Source: CSP1-8 sp049688015
Lineage (GTDB): Bacteria > Desulfobacterota > Deferrimicrobia > Deferrimicrobiales > Deferrimicrobiaceae
DNA: 38,730 bases
Assembly: GCA_049688015.1 (NCBI GenBank)
Contig: JBAVJZ010000153.1
Coordinates: forward strand, 1-38,730
Direction of reading: 5' to 3'
The translations under genes and the position numbers were made by a program. Shown in pieces: positions 8,040-16,258 of this stretch (position 1 is the first letter of the stretch; each line of letters opens with the position of its first letter). The notes under the pieces are model-generated. The model did not search any database. It saw only the letters and a program-made list of their open reading frames with translations, and was not told where the DNA came from.

Positions 8040-8816
8040 ATGCTCGATCTCCGGGAACTCTGGAGATACCGCGAACTCCTCTGGGTGTTCATCCTCCGGG
8101 ACATCAAGGTGCGCTACAAGCAGACCGTGCTCGGGGCGGCGTGGGTCATCCTCCGCCCCCTCCTCGGCACGGCCGTGTTCACCCTGGTATTCGGCATGCT
8201 GGTGAGGGTCCCCTCGGACGGCTATCCGTACGCGGTATTCGTCTACTCCGCGCTCCTCCCCTGGAACTTCTTCGCCGGGGCCGTCGGGGCGGCAGGCAAC
8301 TCCCTCGTGGGTTCCTCCGGGCTCGTCGGCAAGATCTACTTTCCCCGGCTGATCATCCCCATGGCGTCCGTGGGGAGCGGCATCGTGGATCTCGCCGTCT
8401 CCTCGCTCTTTCTGCTCCTGCTTCTGCCCCTGTTCGGCGTGGGATGGGGCGTCAGCCTGCTGGCCATCCCGCTTCTTGCCCTCGCGGTCGTGTTTCTCGC
8501 CCTCGGGGTGGGGACGCTGTTCTCGGCGCTCATCGTCTCCTACCGGGATTTCGGCGCCGTCCTGACCTTCCTTCTCCAGCTCTGGTTGTTCGCCACGCCG
8601 GTGGTCTACCCCTCCAGCCTGGTTCCCGAGAGGCTGCGTTTCCTGTTGCACCTCAATCCCATGGCCGCCCTGGTGGAGGGGTTCCGGTCCGCCTTCCTTG
8701 GAAGACCCTTGGACGTTGCCGGGCTGAGCGTGTCCGTCGCCCTGGCGGGGATCGCGTTCGCGGCCGGCGTCGCCTACTTCGAGAAGGTGGAGGGAAGGTT
8801 TGCCGATATCATCTGA
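8040..8816 (+). CDS. wzm: ABC-2 type polysaccharide export permease (Wzm)
   Basis: This is the permease half of an ABC exporter for O-antigen or similar glycans, 258 residues from ATG 8040. LWRYRELLWVFILRDIKVRYKQTVLGAAW is the hallmark N-terminal amphipathic helix plus first membrane helix, and SLVGSSGLVGKIYFPRLIIP is the conserved cytoplasmic loop. Five or six membrane helices follow. The true start is probably upstream: ATG 8040 has no ribosome-binding site, and the same frame, open from 7941, reads KTVIEPATGW just before it, a segment homologues normally have. CTG 7974 is the only plausible start there, or a frameshift in the G8 run at 7964-7971 joins it to ATG 7912. Wzt follows after 30 bases. 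Confidence 0.88.
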   Translation: MLDLRELWRYRELLWVFILRDIKVRYKQTVLGAAWVILRPLLGTAVFTLVFGMLVRVPSDGYPYAVFVYSALLPWNFFAGAVGAAGNSLVGSSGLVGKIYFPRLIIPMASVGSGIVDLAVSSLFLLLLLPLFGVGWGVSLLAIPLLALAVVFLALGVGTLFSALIVSYRDFGAVLTFLLQLWLFATPVVYPSSLVPERLRFLLHLNPMAALVEGFRSAFLGRPLDVAGLSVSVALAGIAFAAGVAYFEKVEGRFADII

Positions 8817-8846
8817 CATGGATCGACGGGATATTCGGGGGATCCG

Positions 8847-10130
8847 ATGCCGGCGATAAGGGTCGAGAATCTCTCCAAGGAATATGTCATTGGGGGCGCG
8901 GAGACCGGGCGGGACAATCTCCGGGAGGCGCTCGCAGAGGCGTTGCTCGCTCCGTTTCGCAGGTTCCGGCGGCTCGCGGGGAACGTTACGCAGGAAGAGC
9001 GGTTTCTCGCGCTCGACGACGTCAGCTTCGAGGTGCAGGCAGGGGAAACACTGGGGATCATAGGGAGGAACGGGGCGGGGAAGTCCACCCTCCTCAAGAT
9101 CCTGTCCCGGATCACTCTCCCGACATCCGGTCGTGCGGAGTTGAAAGGCCGTGTGAGCAGCCTCCTGGAAGTGGGCACCGGTTTCCACCCCGAGCTCACC
9201 GGCAGGGAGAACATCTTCCTGAACGGAACAATCCTGGGGATGACCCGTTCGGAGATCCGAAGGAGGTTCGACGAGATCGTCGCCTTCTCGGAGATCGAGA
9301 AGTTCCTCGATACGCCCGTGAAGCGATATTCCTCCGGGATGTACGTCCGGCTGGCCTTCGCCGTCGCCGCCCATCTGGACCCGGAGATCCTGATCGTGGA
9401 CGAAGTGCTGGCGGTGGGGGACGCCCAGTTCCAGAAGAAGTGCCTGGGGAAGATGGAGGAAGCGGGGCGGGAAGGCCGGACGATCCTGTTCATCAGCCAC
9501 AATCTGACCGCGATCCGGAAGTTATGCACGAGAGTAATCCTGCTGAGTAGGGGGGAACTGGCCGCCGACGGTGCCCCGAAGGCCGTCATCGCCGAATACA
9601 CGGGGGAGACGGAGGGGGTGACCCTGTCCAGGGTGTGGTCCGAATCGGGGACGGCTCTCGGAAACTCCTTCGCGGTGCTGGAGGCGGTTTCCGTGTGCGA
9701 CGACGAAGGCAATCCGCTGGACGAGTTGTTCACGGACAGATCGTTCAACGTCGAGATCCGTTTCCGGGTGATCCGGGACGGCGCAGCGGTGGGGATGAAC
9801 CTCCTGTTCTACGACATGGAGAACCACTGCATCCTGGCATCGATCAACAACCACGAGCCGAACTGGTACGGCAAGCCGATGCGGGAGGGGGCTTACCGGA
9901 GCGTCTGCCGGATTCCGAAGAACATCCTGAACAACGGTTTCTTCAGTCTGAGCGTCATCCTGTTCGGGAAGAACTTCGCGGATTCCGCCGCGGAGCACGG
10001 GGTGCTGAAACTGGAGATCCGGGACGGGCCGGAGGTTCGGGGGGATTATTTCGGGGAGTACGCTTGCTGCATCCGCCCCTCCTTCGATTGGATCACCGTC
10101 AGATACGAGGAACCGTATGGCCCTCGTTGA
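8847..10130 (+). CDS. wzt: ABC exporter ATPase with C-terminal glycan-binding domain (Wzt)
   Basis: This 427-residue protein powers export through Wzm. The nucleotide-binding domain (about 1-255) has Walker A GRNGAGKST (73-81), signature YSSGM (161-165), Walker B ILIVDE (181-186) and switch His218. The TGFHPELTGRENI segment is typical of polysaccharide exporters. Residues about 265-427 are a beta-rich extension ending FDWITV, the Wzt C-terminal domain. In E. coli O8/O9a this domain binds the methylated or phosphorylated non-reducing end and couples chain capping to export. The first methyltransferase gene overlaps its 3' end by 14 bases, which fits capped-chain recognition here. Confidence 0.93.
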   Translation: MPAIRVENLSKEYVIGGAETGRDNLREALAEALLAPFRRFRRLAGNVTQEERFLALDDVSFEVQAGETLGIIGRNGAGKSTLLKILSRITLPTSGRAELKGRVSSLLEVGTGFHPELTGRENIFLNGTILGMTRSEIRRRFDEIVAFSEIEKFLDTPVKRYSSGMYVRLAFAVAAHLDPEILIVDEVLAVGDAQFQKKCLGKMEEAGREGRTILFISHNLTAIRKLCTRVILLSRGELAADGAPKAVIAEYTGETEGVTLSRVWSESGTALGNSFAVLEAVSVCDDEGNPLDELFTDRSFNVEIRFRVIRDGAAVGMNLLFYDMENHCILASINNHEPNWYGKPMREGAYRSVCRIPKNILNNGFFSLSVILFGKNFADSAAEHGVLKLEIRDGPEVRGDYFGEYACCIRPSFDWITVRYEEPYGPR

Positions 10131-10881
10131 TATGGCGAGACGAATTGCCCGGACCCTGTTTCGGAAGGAGCTGCCCGGGAAACGGCTGACCCCGATCGAG
10201 GAAATCATCTACAACGAGGGGGAGCGGCTGATTCCGGGAGTCACCCACGATCGCAAGGAGTTTGTCCGTCACAGGAGTTCCTACGAATTCTTTTGCCGGG
10301 TGATCGAGGCAGACCTTGCCTTCGCGGAGACCCCGGGAGGAAGCGTCCCTCTGGAAATCATTGACCTCGGGTGCGGGGTTGGGCACGGTTGCCGACGGCT
10401 GGCACGGATCCCCGGTGCCCGCATCACGGGGGTGGATAATTCCCCGGAGTGCATCGAATACGCGCAACGGTATTACTCCGGGCCGGGCGTGATCTACCGA
10501 CGCGAAAACCTGGAGAAATTTATTCCCCTCATGCCCGAGTATGATTACATCGTATCCCGGGGGGTGTTCGAGCATATCCCCGGGGGGCTCGCCCTCGCCG
10601 CTTCCGGGAAGTGTTCCCGCCGATTGATGTTCGACGTCCCGTACGACGAGCCGCAGGAATCGAATCCCCATCATTGTCTGACCGGGATTCGCGAGGAAGA
10701 TTTCGCCGGTTTCCCGGGCGCGGAACTTTTCTACCAGGACCTCGACGGGATCATGTATGACCGAAATACCAAGCCGCCGAAGCCGAACATGATCCTCTGC
10801 ATAATAACCCGCTCGGGCCTTCCGGAGGCCCGCTGCGGCATTTCGTTCCCTCTGCCGTCGTGGGGGGGGGAGGAGGAATAG
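10117..10881 (+). CDS. Class I SAM-dependent methyltransferase
   Basis: This is a 254-residue Rossmann-fold methyltransferase. Motif I is LEIIDLGCGVGHG (about residue 85) and binds SAM. VDNSPECIEYA is the motif II acidic region and VSRGVFEHI the later motif. The N-terminal stretch (SYEFFCRVIEADL) is like methyltransferases found in O-antigen clusters. It overlaps wzt by 14 bases, so it is translationally coupled to the exporter ATPase. The C-terminus (SWGGEEE) is encoded by a G9 run (10862-10870) that overlaps the next gene. A glycan-methylating or chain-capping role is inferred from the neighbourhood. Confidence 0.82.
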   Translation: MALVDMARRIARTLFRKELPGKRLTPIEEIIYNEGERLIPGVTHDRKEFVRHRSSYEFFCRVIEADLAFAETPGGSVPLEIIDLGCGVGHGCRRLARIPGARITGVDNSPECIEYAQRYYSGPGVIYRRENLEKFIPLMPEYDYIVSRGVFEHIPGGLALAASGKCSRRLMFDVPYDEPQESNPHHCLTGIREEDFAGFPGAELFYQDLDGIMYDRNTKPPKPNMILCIITRSGLPEARCGISFPLPSWGGEEE

Positions 10882-11702
10882 GTCCGCCGCGGGAAGCTGC
10901 GATTCCCGGCACGGACCGGTACAACCGCATGGGCATGCACTGGCTGGACAAGGATGCGTTTTTCGAGACGGCCCTGAAGCAATTGGTGCCCGCGGAAATC
11001 GTCCTCGACATCGGGTGCGGGATCCGGCCGCAGCCCTATCTCCGACCTCTGGTGCACATTTGCTGCGAGCCGTTCGATCAGTACCTTGAGCGCCTGGAGG
11101 AGACGCTGCGGGGCGAGCACGACCGCTCCTACCTGCTCCTGAAGGCTACCTGGGCCGAGGCCGTGCGTCTGTTCCCTCCCAAGTCGGTGGACACGGTCTT
11201 CCTCGTGGACGTCGTGGAGCATGTGGAGAAGGAGGAGGCCGTTTCGCTGCTGGGGCAAACCGCCGGAATCGCACGCCGCCAGGTCGCCCTGTTCACTCCG
11301 CTGGGTTTCTTTCCTCAGGATTCCACTGATGGCTCCGACGCCTGGGGACTGGACGGGGGAAAGTGGCAGGAGCACCGGTCGGGCTGGAGCCCCGGGGATT
11401 TCGACGAGTCCTGGGAAGTCTACGCGACGCGGGAGTTCCACACGACCGACCCGCAGGGCAATCCGCTCGAGAAGCCGTTCGGAGCCATGTGGGCGATCCG
11501 CACCGTGGCGGAGGAATGCCGGATTCCGCATGGGGAGCCCTCCCTGAAGGAGAAGATCCGCACGATCCACGACATTGCGGTCGACAACAGCGGTGGGGGA
11601 CTGAACCTGTTCATCCGGCTCATGCGGTTCGGGGAGAGAATCAAGGCGTCGAAGACCTGCTTGTTCCTCTACCGGGTCCTCTCCGGGGGAGGGCGTTCCT
11701 GA
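10860..11702 (+). CDS. Second class I methyltransferase-like protein
   Basis: This protein has up to 280 residues. VLDIGCGIRPQPYL is SAM motif I and VDTVFLVDVVEHVEKEEA is the DVVEH block seen in many glycan and lipid methyltransferases. TPLGFFPQD and the aromatic C-terminal half are less typical. The start is uncertain: GTG 10860 overlaps the preceding gene by 22 bases and begins with an unlikely glycine run, while ATG 10929 (257 residues) starts MGMHWLDKDAFF. Neither has a good ribosome-binding site, although GGAGGAGG lies between them at 10869-10876. It overlaps the next gene by an ATGA. It is probably a partner of the previous methyltransferase in modifying the exported glycan; the substrate is unknown. 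Confidence 0.75.
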   Translation: MGGGGGIGPPREAAIPGTDRYNRMGMHWLDKDAFFETALKQLVPAEIVLDIGCGIRPQPYLRPLVHICCEPFDQYLERLEETLRGEHDRSYLLLKATWAEAVRLFPPKSVDTVFLVDVVEHVEKEEAVSLLGQTAGIARRQVALFTPLGFFPQDSTDGSDAWGLDGGKWQEHRSGWSPGDFDESWEVYATREFHTTDPQGNPLEKPFGAMWAIRTVAEECRIPHGEPSLKEKIRTIHDIAVDNSGGGLNLFIRLMRFGERIKASKTCLFLYRVLSGGGRS

Positions 11703-12919
11703 TGGGGGCGGTCTTTCCCGAAAAGATCGGGATCGTCTCCCATATTCTCCCCCCTTCCCCCTCCGGGCAGGCCACGGTACTGTACCGGCTGCTGGAGGGA
11801 TTCTCTCCGGAGCGGTATTGTCTGATCACCCGGGAGGACGATCGAGGCGTCGGGAACGGGGATGCGTCCGCCCGCCTCGGGGGGAGAACCTTCCGCCTGA
11901 TCCCCGCTCGACGGTTTCCCGCCGCCGGCGGATTGCGGATTCCCCTCCTTTCCTTGCCGGTCGATGTGGCTGCGGGGATCGGGCTGCGGGCAAGGCAGAT
12001 CGCCCGGATCGCTCGCCGGGAGGAATGTGGGCTGCTGATCGGGTGCACCGGCGATCTCTACGACCTTCCCGCGGTGTGCCTTGCAAGCCGGTGGACGAAG
12101 ATCCCGTTCGTCCCGTATCTGTTCGACGACTATCTCTACCAATGGACCGGCCCCGCCCGCTTCGCCTCCGGACGGCTGGAACCGTGGGTGATGCGGCATG
12201 CGAGCGTCGTGATCGTCCCAAACGAATTCTTGCGCGAGGAATATGCCCGGCGGTACGGCGTCCGCAGCGTCGTGGTTCGAAACCCGTGCCCCCTTCCCGA
12301 CCTGGACGCCCTGGACCGGGCTCCCCGCATCTTTCCCGGCGGCAATGCGGACATCGTGTACGCGGGGGCCGTCTACCACGCCAATGCCGACGCGTTCCGG
12401 AACCTGGTGTCGGCGGTCCGGAAGCTGGGACGCCCTGACGTGCGGATCCACCTCTTCACGGCGCAGACCCCGGAAGAGATCGGTCGGTTCGGGATCGCCG
12501 GGCAGGGAATCGTGCACCATCCCCACATTCCGCATCGCGATGTCCCTCTCGCGCTGCGCCATGCCTCGATCCTGTTCCTCCCGCTGGGATTCGACACTCC
12601 GATCCCTGAGGTGATCCGGACGTCGGCCCCCGGGAAAACGGGGGAGTATCTCTCCGTGGGACGGTCGGTCCTGGTGCACGCCCCGGCCGATTCCTTCGTG
12701 AGCTGGTACTTCCGGGAGAACCGGTGCGGGCTGGTGGTAGACCGGGACGACCCGGTTCTCCTATCCTCGGCGATCGGGCGGCTTCTGTCGGAGGAACCCC
12801 TTCGGAGCGACCTGGGCACCCGCGCGCGTTTTGCCGCGGAGCGCGACTTCGACGTGGCGGCCGCAAGGGGATGTTTCAAGGATGCGATATCGGCCTCCGC
12901 GAAAGAAGGGAGGCGGTAA
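11702..12919 (+). CDS. Glycosyltransferase, GT-B fold (GT4-like)
   Basis: This is a 405-residue protein starting at ATG 11702, in an ATGA overlap with the previous stop. The N-terminal domain has IGIVSHILPPSPSGQATVLYRLL, the acceptor-side GT-B opening. The middle holds VIVPNEFLREEYARRYG and VVVRNPC, and the C-terminal domain holds IVYAGAVYHAN and KTGEYLSVGRSVLVHAP, where GT4 enzymes bind the nucleotide. The frame is open further upstream, but that stretch is only a shadow of the methyltransferase. It acts in the cytoplasm on the growing chain. The linkage it makes is unknown. Confidence 0.8.
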   Translation: MGAVFPEKIGIVSHILPPSPSGQATVLYRLLEGFSPERYCLITREDDRGVGNGDASARLGGRTFRLIPARRFPAAGGLRIPLLSLPVDVAAGIGLRARQIARIARREECGLLIGCTGDLYDLPAVCLASRWTKIPFVPYLFDDYLYQWTGPARFASGRLEPWVMRHASVVIVPNEFLREEYARRYGVRSVVVRNPCPLPDLDALDRAPRIFPGGNADIVYAGAVYHANADAFRNLVSAVRKLGRPDVRIHLFTAQTPEEIGRFGIAGQGIVHHPHIPHRDVPLALRHASILFLPLGFDTPIPEVIRTSAPGKTGEYLSVGRSVLVHAPADSFVSWYFRENRCGLVVDRDDPVLLSSAIGRLLSEEPLRSDLGTRARFAAERDFDVAAARGCFKDAISASAKEGRR

Positions 12920-12924
12920 GCGCG

Positions 12925-14133
12925 GTGCGGATCCTTCTGGTCGCCATGTCCAACAGCATCCACACGGCCCGGTGGATCTCGCAGGTCTCGGACCGGGGGT
13001 GGGACCTCCATCTCTTCCCGAGCGTCGATTTCTGGGTGGATGTCCACCCGGAGCTGCGGGATGTCACCGTGTACCATTCGGGATATCGACGGCAGAAGTC
13101 TTCCCAGGACGGGGTCGTGTTCAGGGGCGTGTCCCTCCTTCACCGCTTAGCGGACCTCTACCGGCGGCGGGTGGCGAAGCGGAAGGAGCCTGACTACCGC
13201 GTCCTCCAGCTTGTCAGGCTGATGGACCGCCTGCGCCCCGACATCGTGCACTCCCTCGAGATCCAGCACGCCGGCTACCTGACATGCGAAGCTAGGAAGC
13301 TCTCGCGGAGCCCTTTTCCGCCCTGGATCGTCACGAACTGGGGGAGCGACATCTACCTCTTCGGAAGGCTCCCGGAGCATGCTCCGAAAATCCGCGAGCT
13401 CCTTTCCTCCTGCGACTACTATTCCTGTGAGTGCCTGCGGGACGTTTCCCTTGCGAAATCATTCGGGCTCCGGGGGAAGGTCCTTCCCGTCTTTCCGAAC
13501 ACCGGGGGATTCGACATGGACGTTGTCTCCCGCCTCCGGTCCCCGGGGCCGGTCTCCGCGAGAAGAACGATCCTGCTGAAGGGGTACCAGCACTGGGCGG
13601 GCAGGGCGCTGGTCGGTCTAGCAGCCCTTGGGCGGTGCGCGGACCTGCTGCCTGGATACGAGATCGTGCTTTATTCCGCGACGCCCGACGTGGCGGTCGC
13701 TGCCGAACTGTTCCGCCAGGACAACGGGATCCCGGTCCGGATTCTGCCGAAAGATTCGCCGCACCAGGAGATCCTCCGGCATCACGGGCGGGCGAGAATC
13801 TCCATCGGGGTGAGCATCAGCGACGCGATCAGCACCTCCCTGCTGGAGGCGATGGTGATGGGGTCCTTCCCCGTCCAGTCCTCCACCGCCTGCGCCGACG
13901 AGTGGATCGAGGACGGTAGGACCGGCCTGCTGGTGCCTCCCGACGACCCGGGGGCGGTGGAGGCAGCGATCCGGCGGGCCCTGACCGACGACGACCTGGT
14001 GGACCGGGCGGCGGAGATCAATTTCCGCACGGCGGCCGAGCGGCTCGACCGTGTGAAGCTTGCGCCGATGGCCGCCGAAATCTACCAGACAGTGGCGAAG
14101 GAGCGGAAGATCGGATCGGGGGCTGGGCGGTGA
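12925..14133 (+). CDS. Glycosyltransferase, GT4 family
   Basis: This 402-residue GT-B glycosyltransferase starts at GTG 12925 with GGGAGG about ten bases upstream. RILLVAMSNSIHTARWISQVSDRGWDLHLF is the N-terminal domain, and LRPDIVHSLEIQHAGYL and WGSDIYLFG are typical of GT4 proteins that extend lipid-linked chains. The C-terminal domain has GVSISDAISTSLLEAMVMGSFPVQS and EDGRTGLLVPPDD, the donor-binding segment. It follows the previous glycosyltransferase by five bases and overlaps the radical SAM gene by a GTGA. Donor and acceptor are unknown. Confidence 0.82.
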   Translation: MRILLVAMSNSIHTARWISQVSDRGWDLHLFPSVDFWVDVHPELRDVTVYHSGYRRQKSSQDGVVFRGVSLLHRLADLYRRRVAKRKEPDYRVLQLVRLMDRLRPDIVHSLEIQHAGYLTCEARKLSRSPFPPWIVTNWGSDIYLFGRLPEHAPKIRELLSSCDYYSCECLRDVSLAKSFGLRGKVLPVFPNTGGFDMDVVSRLRSPGPVSARRTILLKGYQHWAGRALVGLAALGRCADLLPGYEIVLYSATPDVAVAAELFRQDNGIPVRILPKDSPHQEILRHHGRARISIGVSISDAISTSLLEAMVMGSFPVQSSTACADEWIEDGRTGLLVPPDDPGAVEAAIRRALTDDDLVDRAAEINFRTAAERLDRVKLAPMAAEIYQTVAKERKIGSGAGR

Positions 14134-15314
14134 GTACGGGGAGTTGGAGAGAATCGGCAAAGAGCTTCCTGCGGAGGGCGTTGCCGCCAGGGATCCACGA
14201 CCCCCTCCTGGATTTTGCACGGAGCACCCGGGACCTTGCAGGGAGCAAGGCGGAACGACGGAAACTGCTCCTGCGGCACTCGGTATGCATGCAGGGTTAT
14301 TCCCCGAAGAGGTTGTACCCGAAGCTGCTGTCCCTCTGCCTGACGACCCGATGCAACCTGCGGTGTTTCATCTGCCGGAGGGAGAACGTCAAGGCCCAGG
14401 ATCTGAGGTTCGAGAATCTCTTCAAGGTGAGAAACGCGATCCGCCATGCCTCCACTATCGATCTCACCGGGTGGGGAGAGAGTCTCCTGTACCCGAGGTT
14501 CGAAGACGTGCTTGCCTACATCTTCTCGCTCAATGCGAGGGACGGCCTGATCCAGGTCACGAGCAACGGGACGCTGCTTTCGGGAAGGCTTGCCGCCCTG
14601 TTGGCCGGGCACCTGGGACGCGTGACGATCTCCCTGAATGCGGCAACGGAGGAAACCTACAGCCGGGAGATGCGTCCCGGGGACTTCGGGAAGACGATGC
14701 GGTCCGTCCGGGGCTTCCTGTCAGGGCTTCCCGAGGTGGATCGAAGGAAGATCCTCTTCCACTTCGTGGCACACACCGGGAACTTCCACGAGATCCCCGA
14801 CTTCATCCGCTTGGCCCGGGAGAACGGCGTCTCCTCCGTGTCGGTCGGGCAGTACCTCGTCGACATCGCGGAACACCATCGGTATTCGCTGTTGAATGCC
14901 AGGGAGGAGTACAACGCCGTCATCCGGGAAGCGGAGGCTTTGGGCCGGGAGCTTGGAGTGACCCTTTTTGCCCGGCGTTTCTTCACGGAGAAGGCGTCTT
15001 CCGGATTCGAATGTGTCGACCCATACGACGCGTGTTTCATAGAGGTGGACGGACAGGTCGGTCCCTGCTGCTTCAGCGGGAGCTACCGGATCGGAAATGT
15101 CTTCGAATCGGGCTTCGAGTCCGTCTGGTTTGGGGAAGGGTACCGGCAACTGCGGAAGAAGAGATACCTGCCCGCCTGCAGGAACTGCTCGCCGTATATT
15201 CCCTTCGACGACCCGGGGGCCCATTTCACCGCGTACCTGAAGGAGAAAGAAGAATTCCGCAAGATCCATGATATGTATGGGAAAACCACCCGGAGTACGG
15301 AAGAGGCAACATGA
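14130..15314 (+). CDS. Radical SAM protein with SPASM-type C-terminus
   Basis: This 394-residue protein has the radical SAM motif CNLRCFIC (C75-x3-C79-x2-C82), which holds a 4Fe-4S cluster that cleaves SAM. LTGWGESLLYPRF corresponds to the GGEP-like SAM-contacting strand and QVTSNGTLL follows it. The C-terminal part (about 300-365) has spaced cysteines CVDPYDAC, GPCC and ACRNC, the pattern of SPASM or twitch domains that hold auxiliary Fe-S clusters. It starts at GTG 14130 inside the stop of the glycosyltransferase and overlaps the following SDR gene by four bases, so it is firmly within the sugar operon. Possible roles are sugar epimerisation, dehydration or another radical modification. None is proven by the sequence. 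Confidence 0.85.
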   Translation: MSTGSWRESAKSFLRRALPPGIHDPLLDFARSTRDLAGSKAERRKLLLRHSVCMQGYSPKRLYPKLLSLCLTTRCNLRCFICRRENVKAQDLRFENLFKVRNAIRHASTIDLTGWGESLLYPRFEDVLAYIFSLNARDGLIQVTSNGTLLSGRLAALLAGHLGRVTISLNAATEETYSREMRPGDFGKTMRSVRGFLSGLPEVDRRKILFHFVAHTGNFHEIPDFIRLARENGVSSVSVGQYLVDIAEHHRYSLLNAREEYNAVIREAEALGRELGVTLFARRFFTEKASSGFECVDPYDACFIEVDGQVGPCCFSGSYRIGNVFESGFESVWFGEGYRQLRKKRYLPACRNCSPYIPFDDPGAHFTAYLKEKEEFRKIHDMYGKTTRSTEEAT

Positions 15315-16216
15315 GACCCTGCAAGATCCTTGTCGTCGGCGCTGCCGGGATGCTCGGACACGCCCTGTTTTCGGTGCTCTCGGGGAGAAGCGACCTGGAG
15401 GTCCAGGGGACCGTGCGCACGATCGAGGGCCTCGACCGGTGGTTTCCCCCGGACCTGCTGGGCAGGATCCGGGGGGGAGTGGACGCGGGGCGGTTCGATA
15501 CGGTCCTTCACGCCCTTGACGCGGTCCGGCCCGACCTGGTCGTCAACTGCATTGGAATCATCAAGCAACTTCCCGATGCGAAGGACCCGTTTGTCTCGAT
15601 CTCCGTGAACTCTCTCTTCCCGCACCTCCTCGCGCAGGTCTGCACGAAGGCGGCTGTGCGGCTGGTCCACGTCAGCACCGACTGCGTTTTCTCCGGGGAG
15701 AAGGGAAACTACCGGGAGAGCGATCGCCCGGACGCCGAGGACCTCTACGGCCGGACGAAACTACTGGGAGAAGTCGAGTCCCCCGGATGCGTGACGCTGC
15801 GCACATCCATCATCGGGCACGAGCTTGCCGAAACGCACGGGCTGGTCGAATGGTTCCTGGCGCAGGAGGGGACGTTGAAGGGGTTCGGGCGAGCGATCTT
15901 TTCGGGGGTGCCGACCGTCGAGATGGCCCGGATCCTGGCCGAGCGGGTCATCCCGGACGATCGGCTTTCGGGCCTCTATCATGTTTCTTCCGAGCCGATC
16001 TCCAAATATGACCTGCTGCGGCTGGTGGCGGAGCGGTACGGAAAAACGATCGGGATCGAGCGGGACGAGGAGTTTGTATGCGACCGGTCGCTCGACTCGT
16101 CGAGGTTCCGCGAGACGACAGGGTACCAGCCTCCGGCCTGGCCGGAGCTCGTGGCGCGGATGCATGCCCATTTCGAAGATTCCCCGCTGTACAGATCCCG
16201 TGCGAGAATGAGGTGA
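15311..16216 (+). CDS. RmlD-like SDR reductase of the UDP-2-acetamido-2,6-dideoxy-L-hexose pathway (WbvR-type candidate)
   Basis: This is a 301-residue extended short-chain dehydrogenase. GAAGMLG (10-16) binds NAD(P), STDCVF (122-127) holds the catalytic Thr, and Y146xxxK150 lies in LYGRTK. NCIGIIKQLPDAKDP is typical of RmlD-like reductases found with CapE-type enzymes. It directly precedes a CapE-type dehydratase/epimerase, and a UDP-GlcNAc 2-epimerase follows two genes later, which suggests a 4-keto reductase acting on UDP-2-acetamido-2,6-dideoxy-4-ketohexose. WbjC/CapF for L-FucNAc carries an extra cupin domain (about 370 residues). This protein ends without one, which favours the WbvR-type route toward L-RhaNAc/L-QuiNAc. 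Product assignment is inference. Confidence 0.78.
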   Translation: MRPCKILVVGAAGMLGHALFSVLSGRSDLEVQGTVRTIEGLDRWFPPDLLGRIRGGVDAGRFDTVLHALDAVRPDLVVNCIGIIKQLPDAKDPFVSISVNSLFPHLLAQVCTKAAVRLVHVSTDCVFSGEKGNYRESDRPDAEDLYGRTKLLGEVESPGCVTLRTSIIGHELAETHGLVEWFLAQEGTLKGFGRAIFSGVPTVEMARILAERVIPDDRLSGLYHVSSEPISKYDLLRLVAERYGKTIGIERDEEFVCDRSLDSSRFRETTGYQPPAWPELVARMHAHFEDSPLYRSRARMR

Positions 16217-16258
16217 CTCCGGACCCTGACGCCGGACACTATCGGGAGGAAAAGTTCC

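Noticed and set aside
7821..9500. A 559-residue open frame on the minus strand
   Set aside because: It is antisense to wzm and wzt and is low-complexity (His/Glu/Arg-rich).
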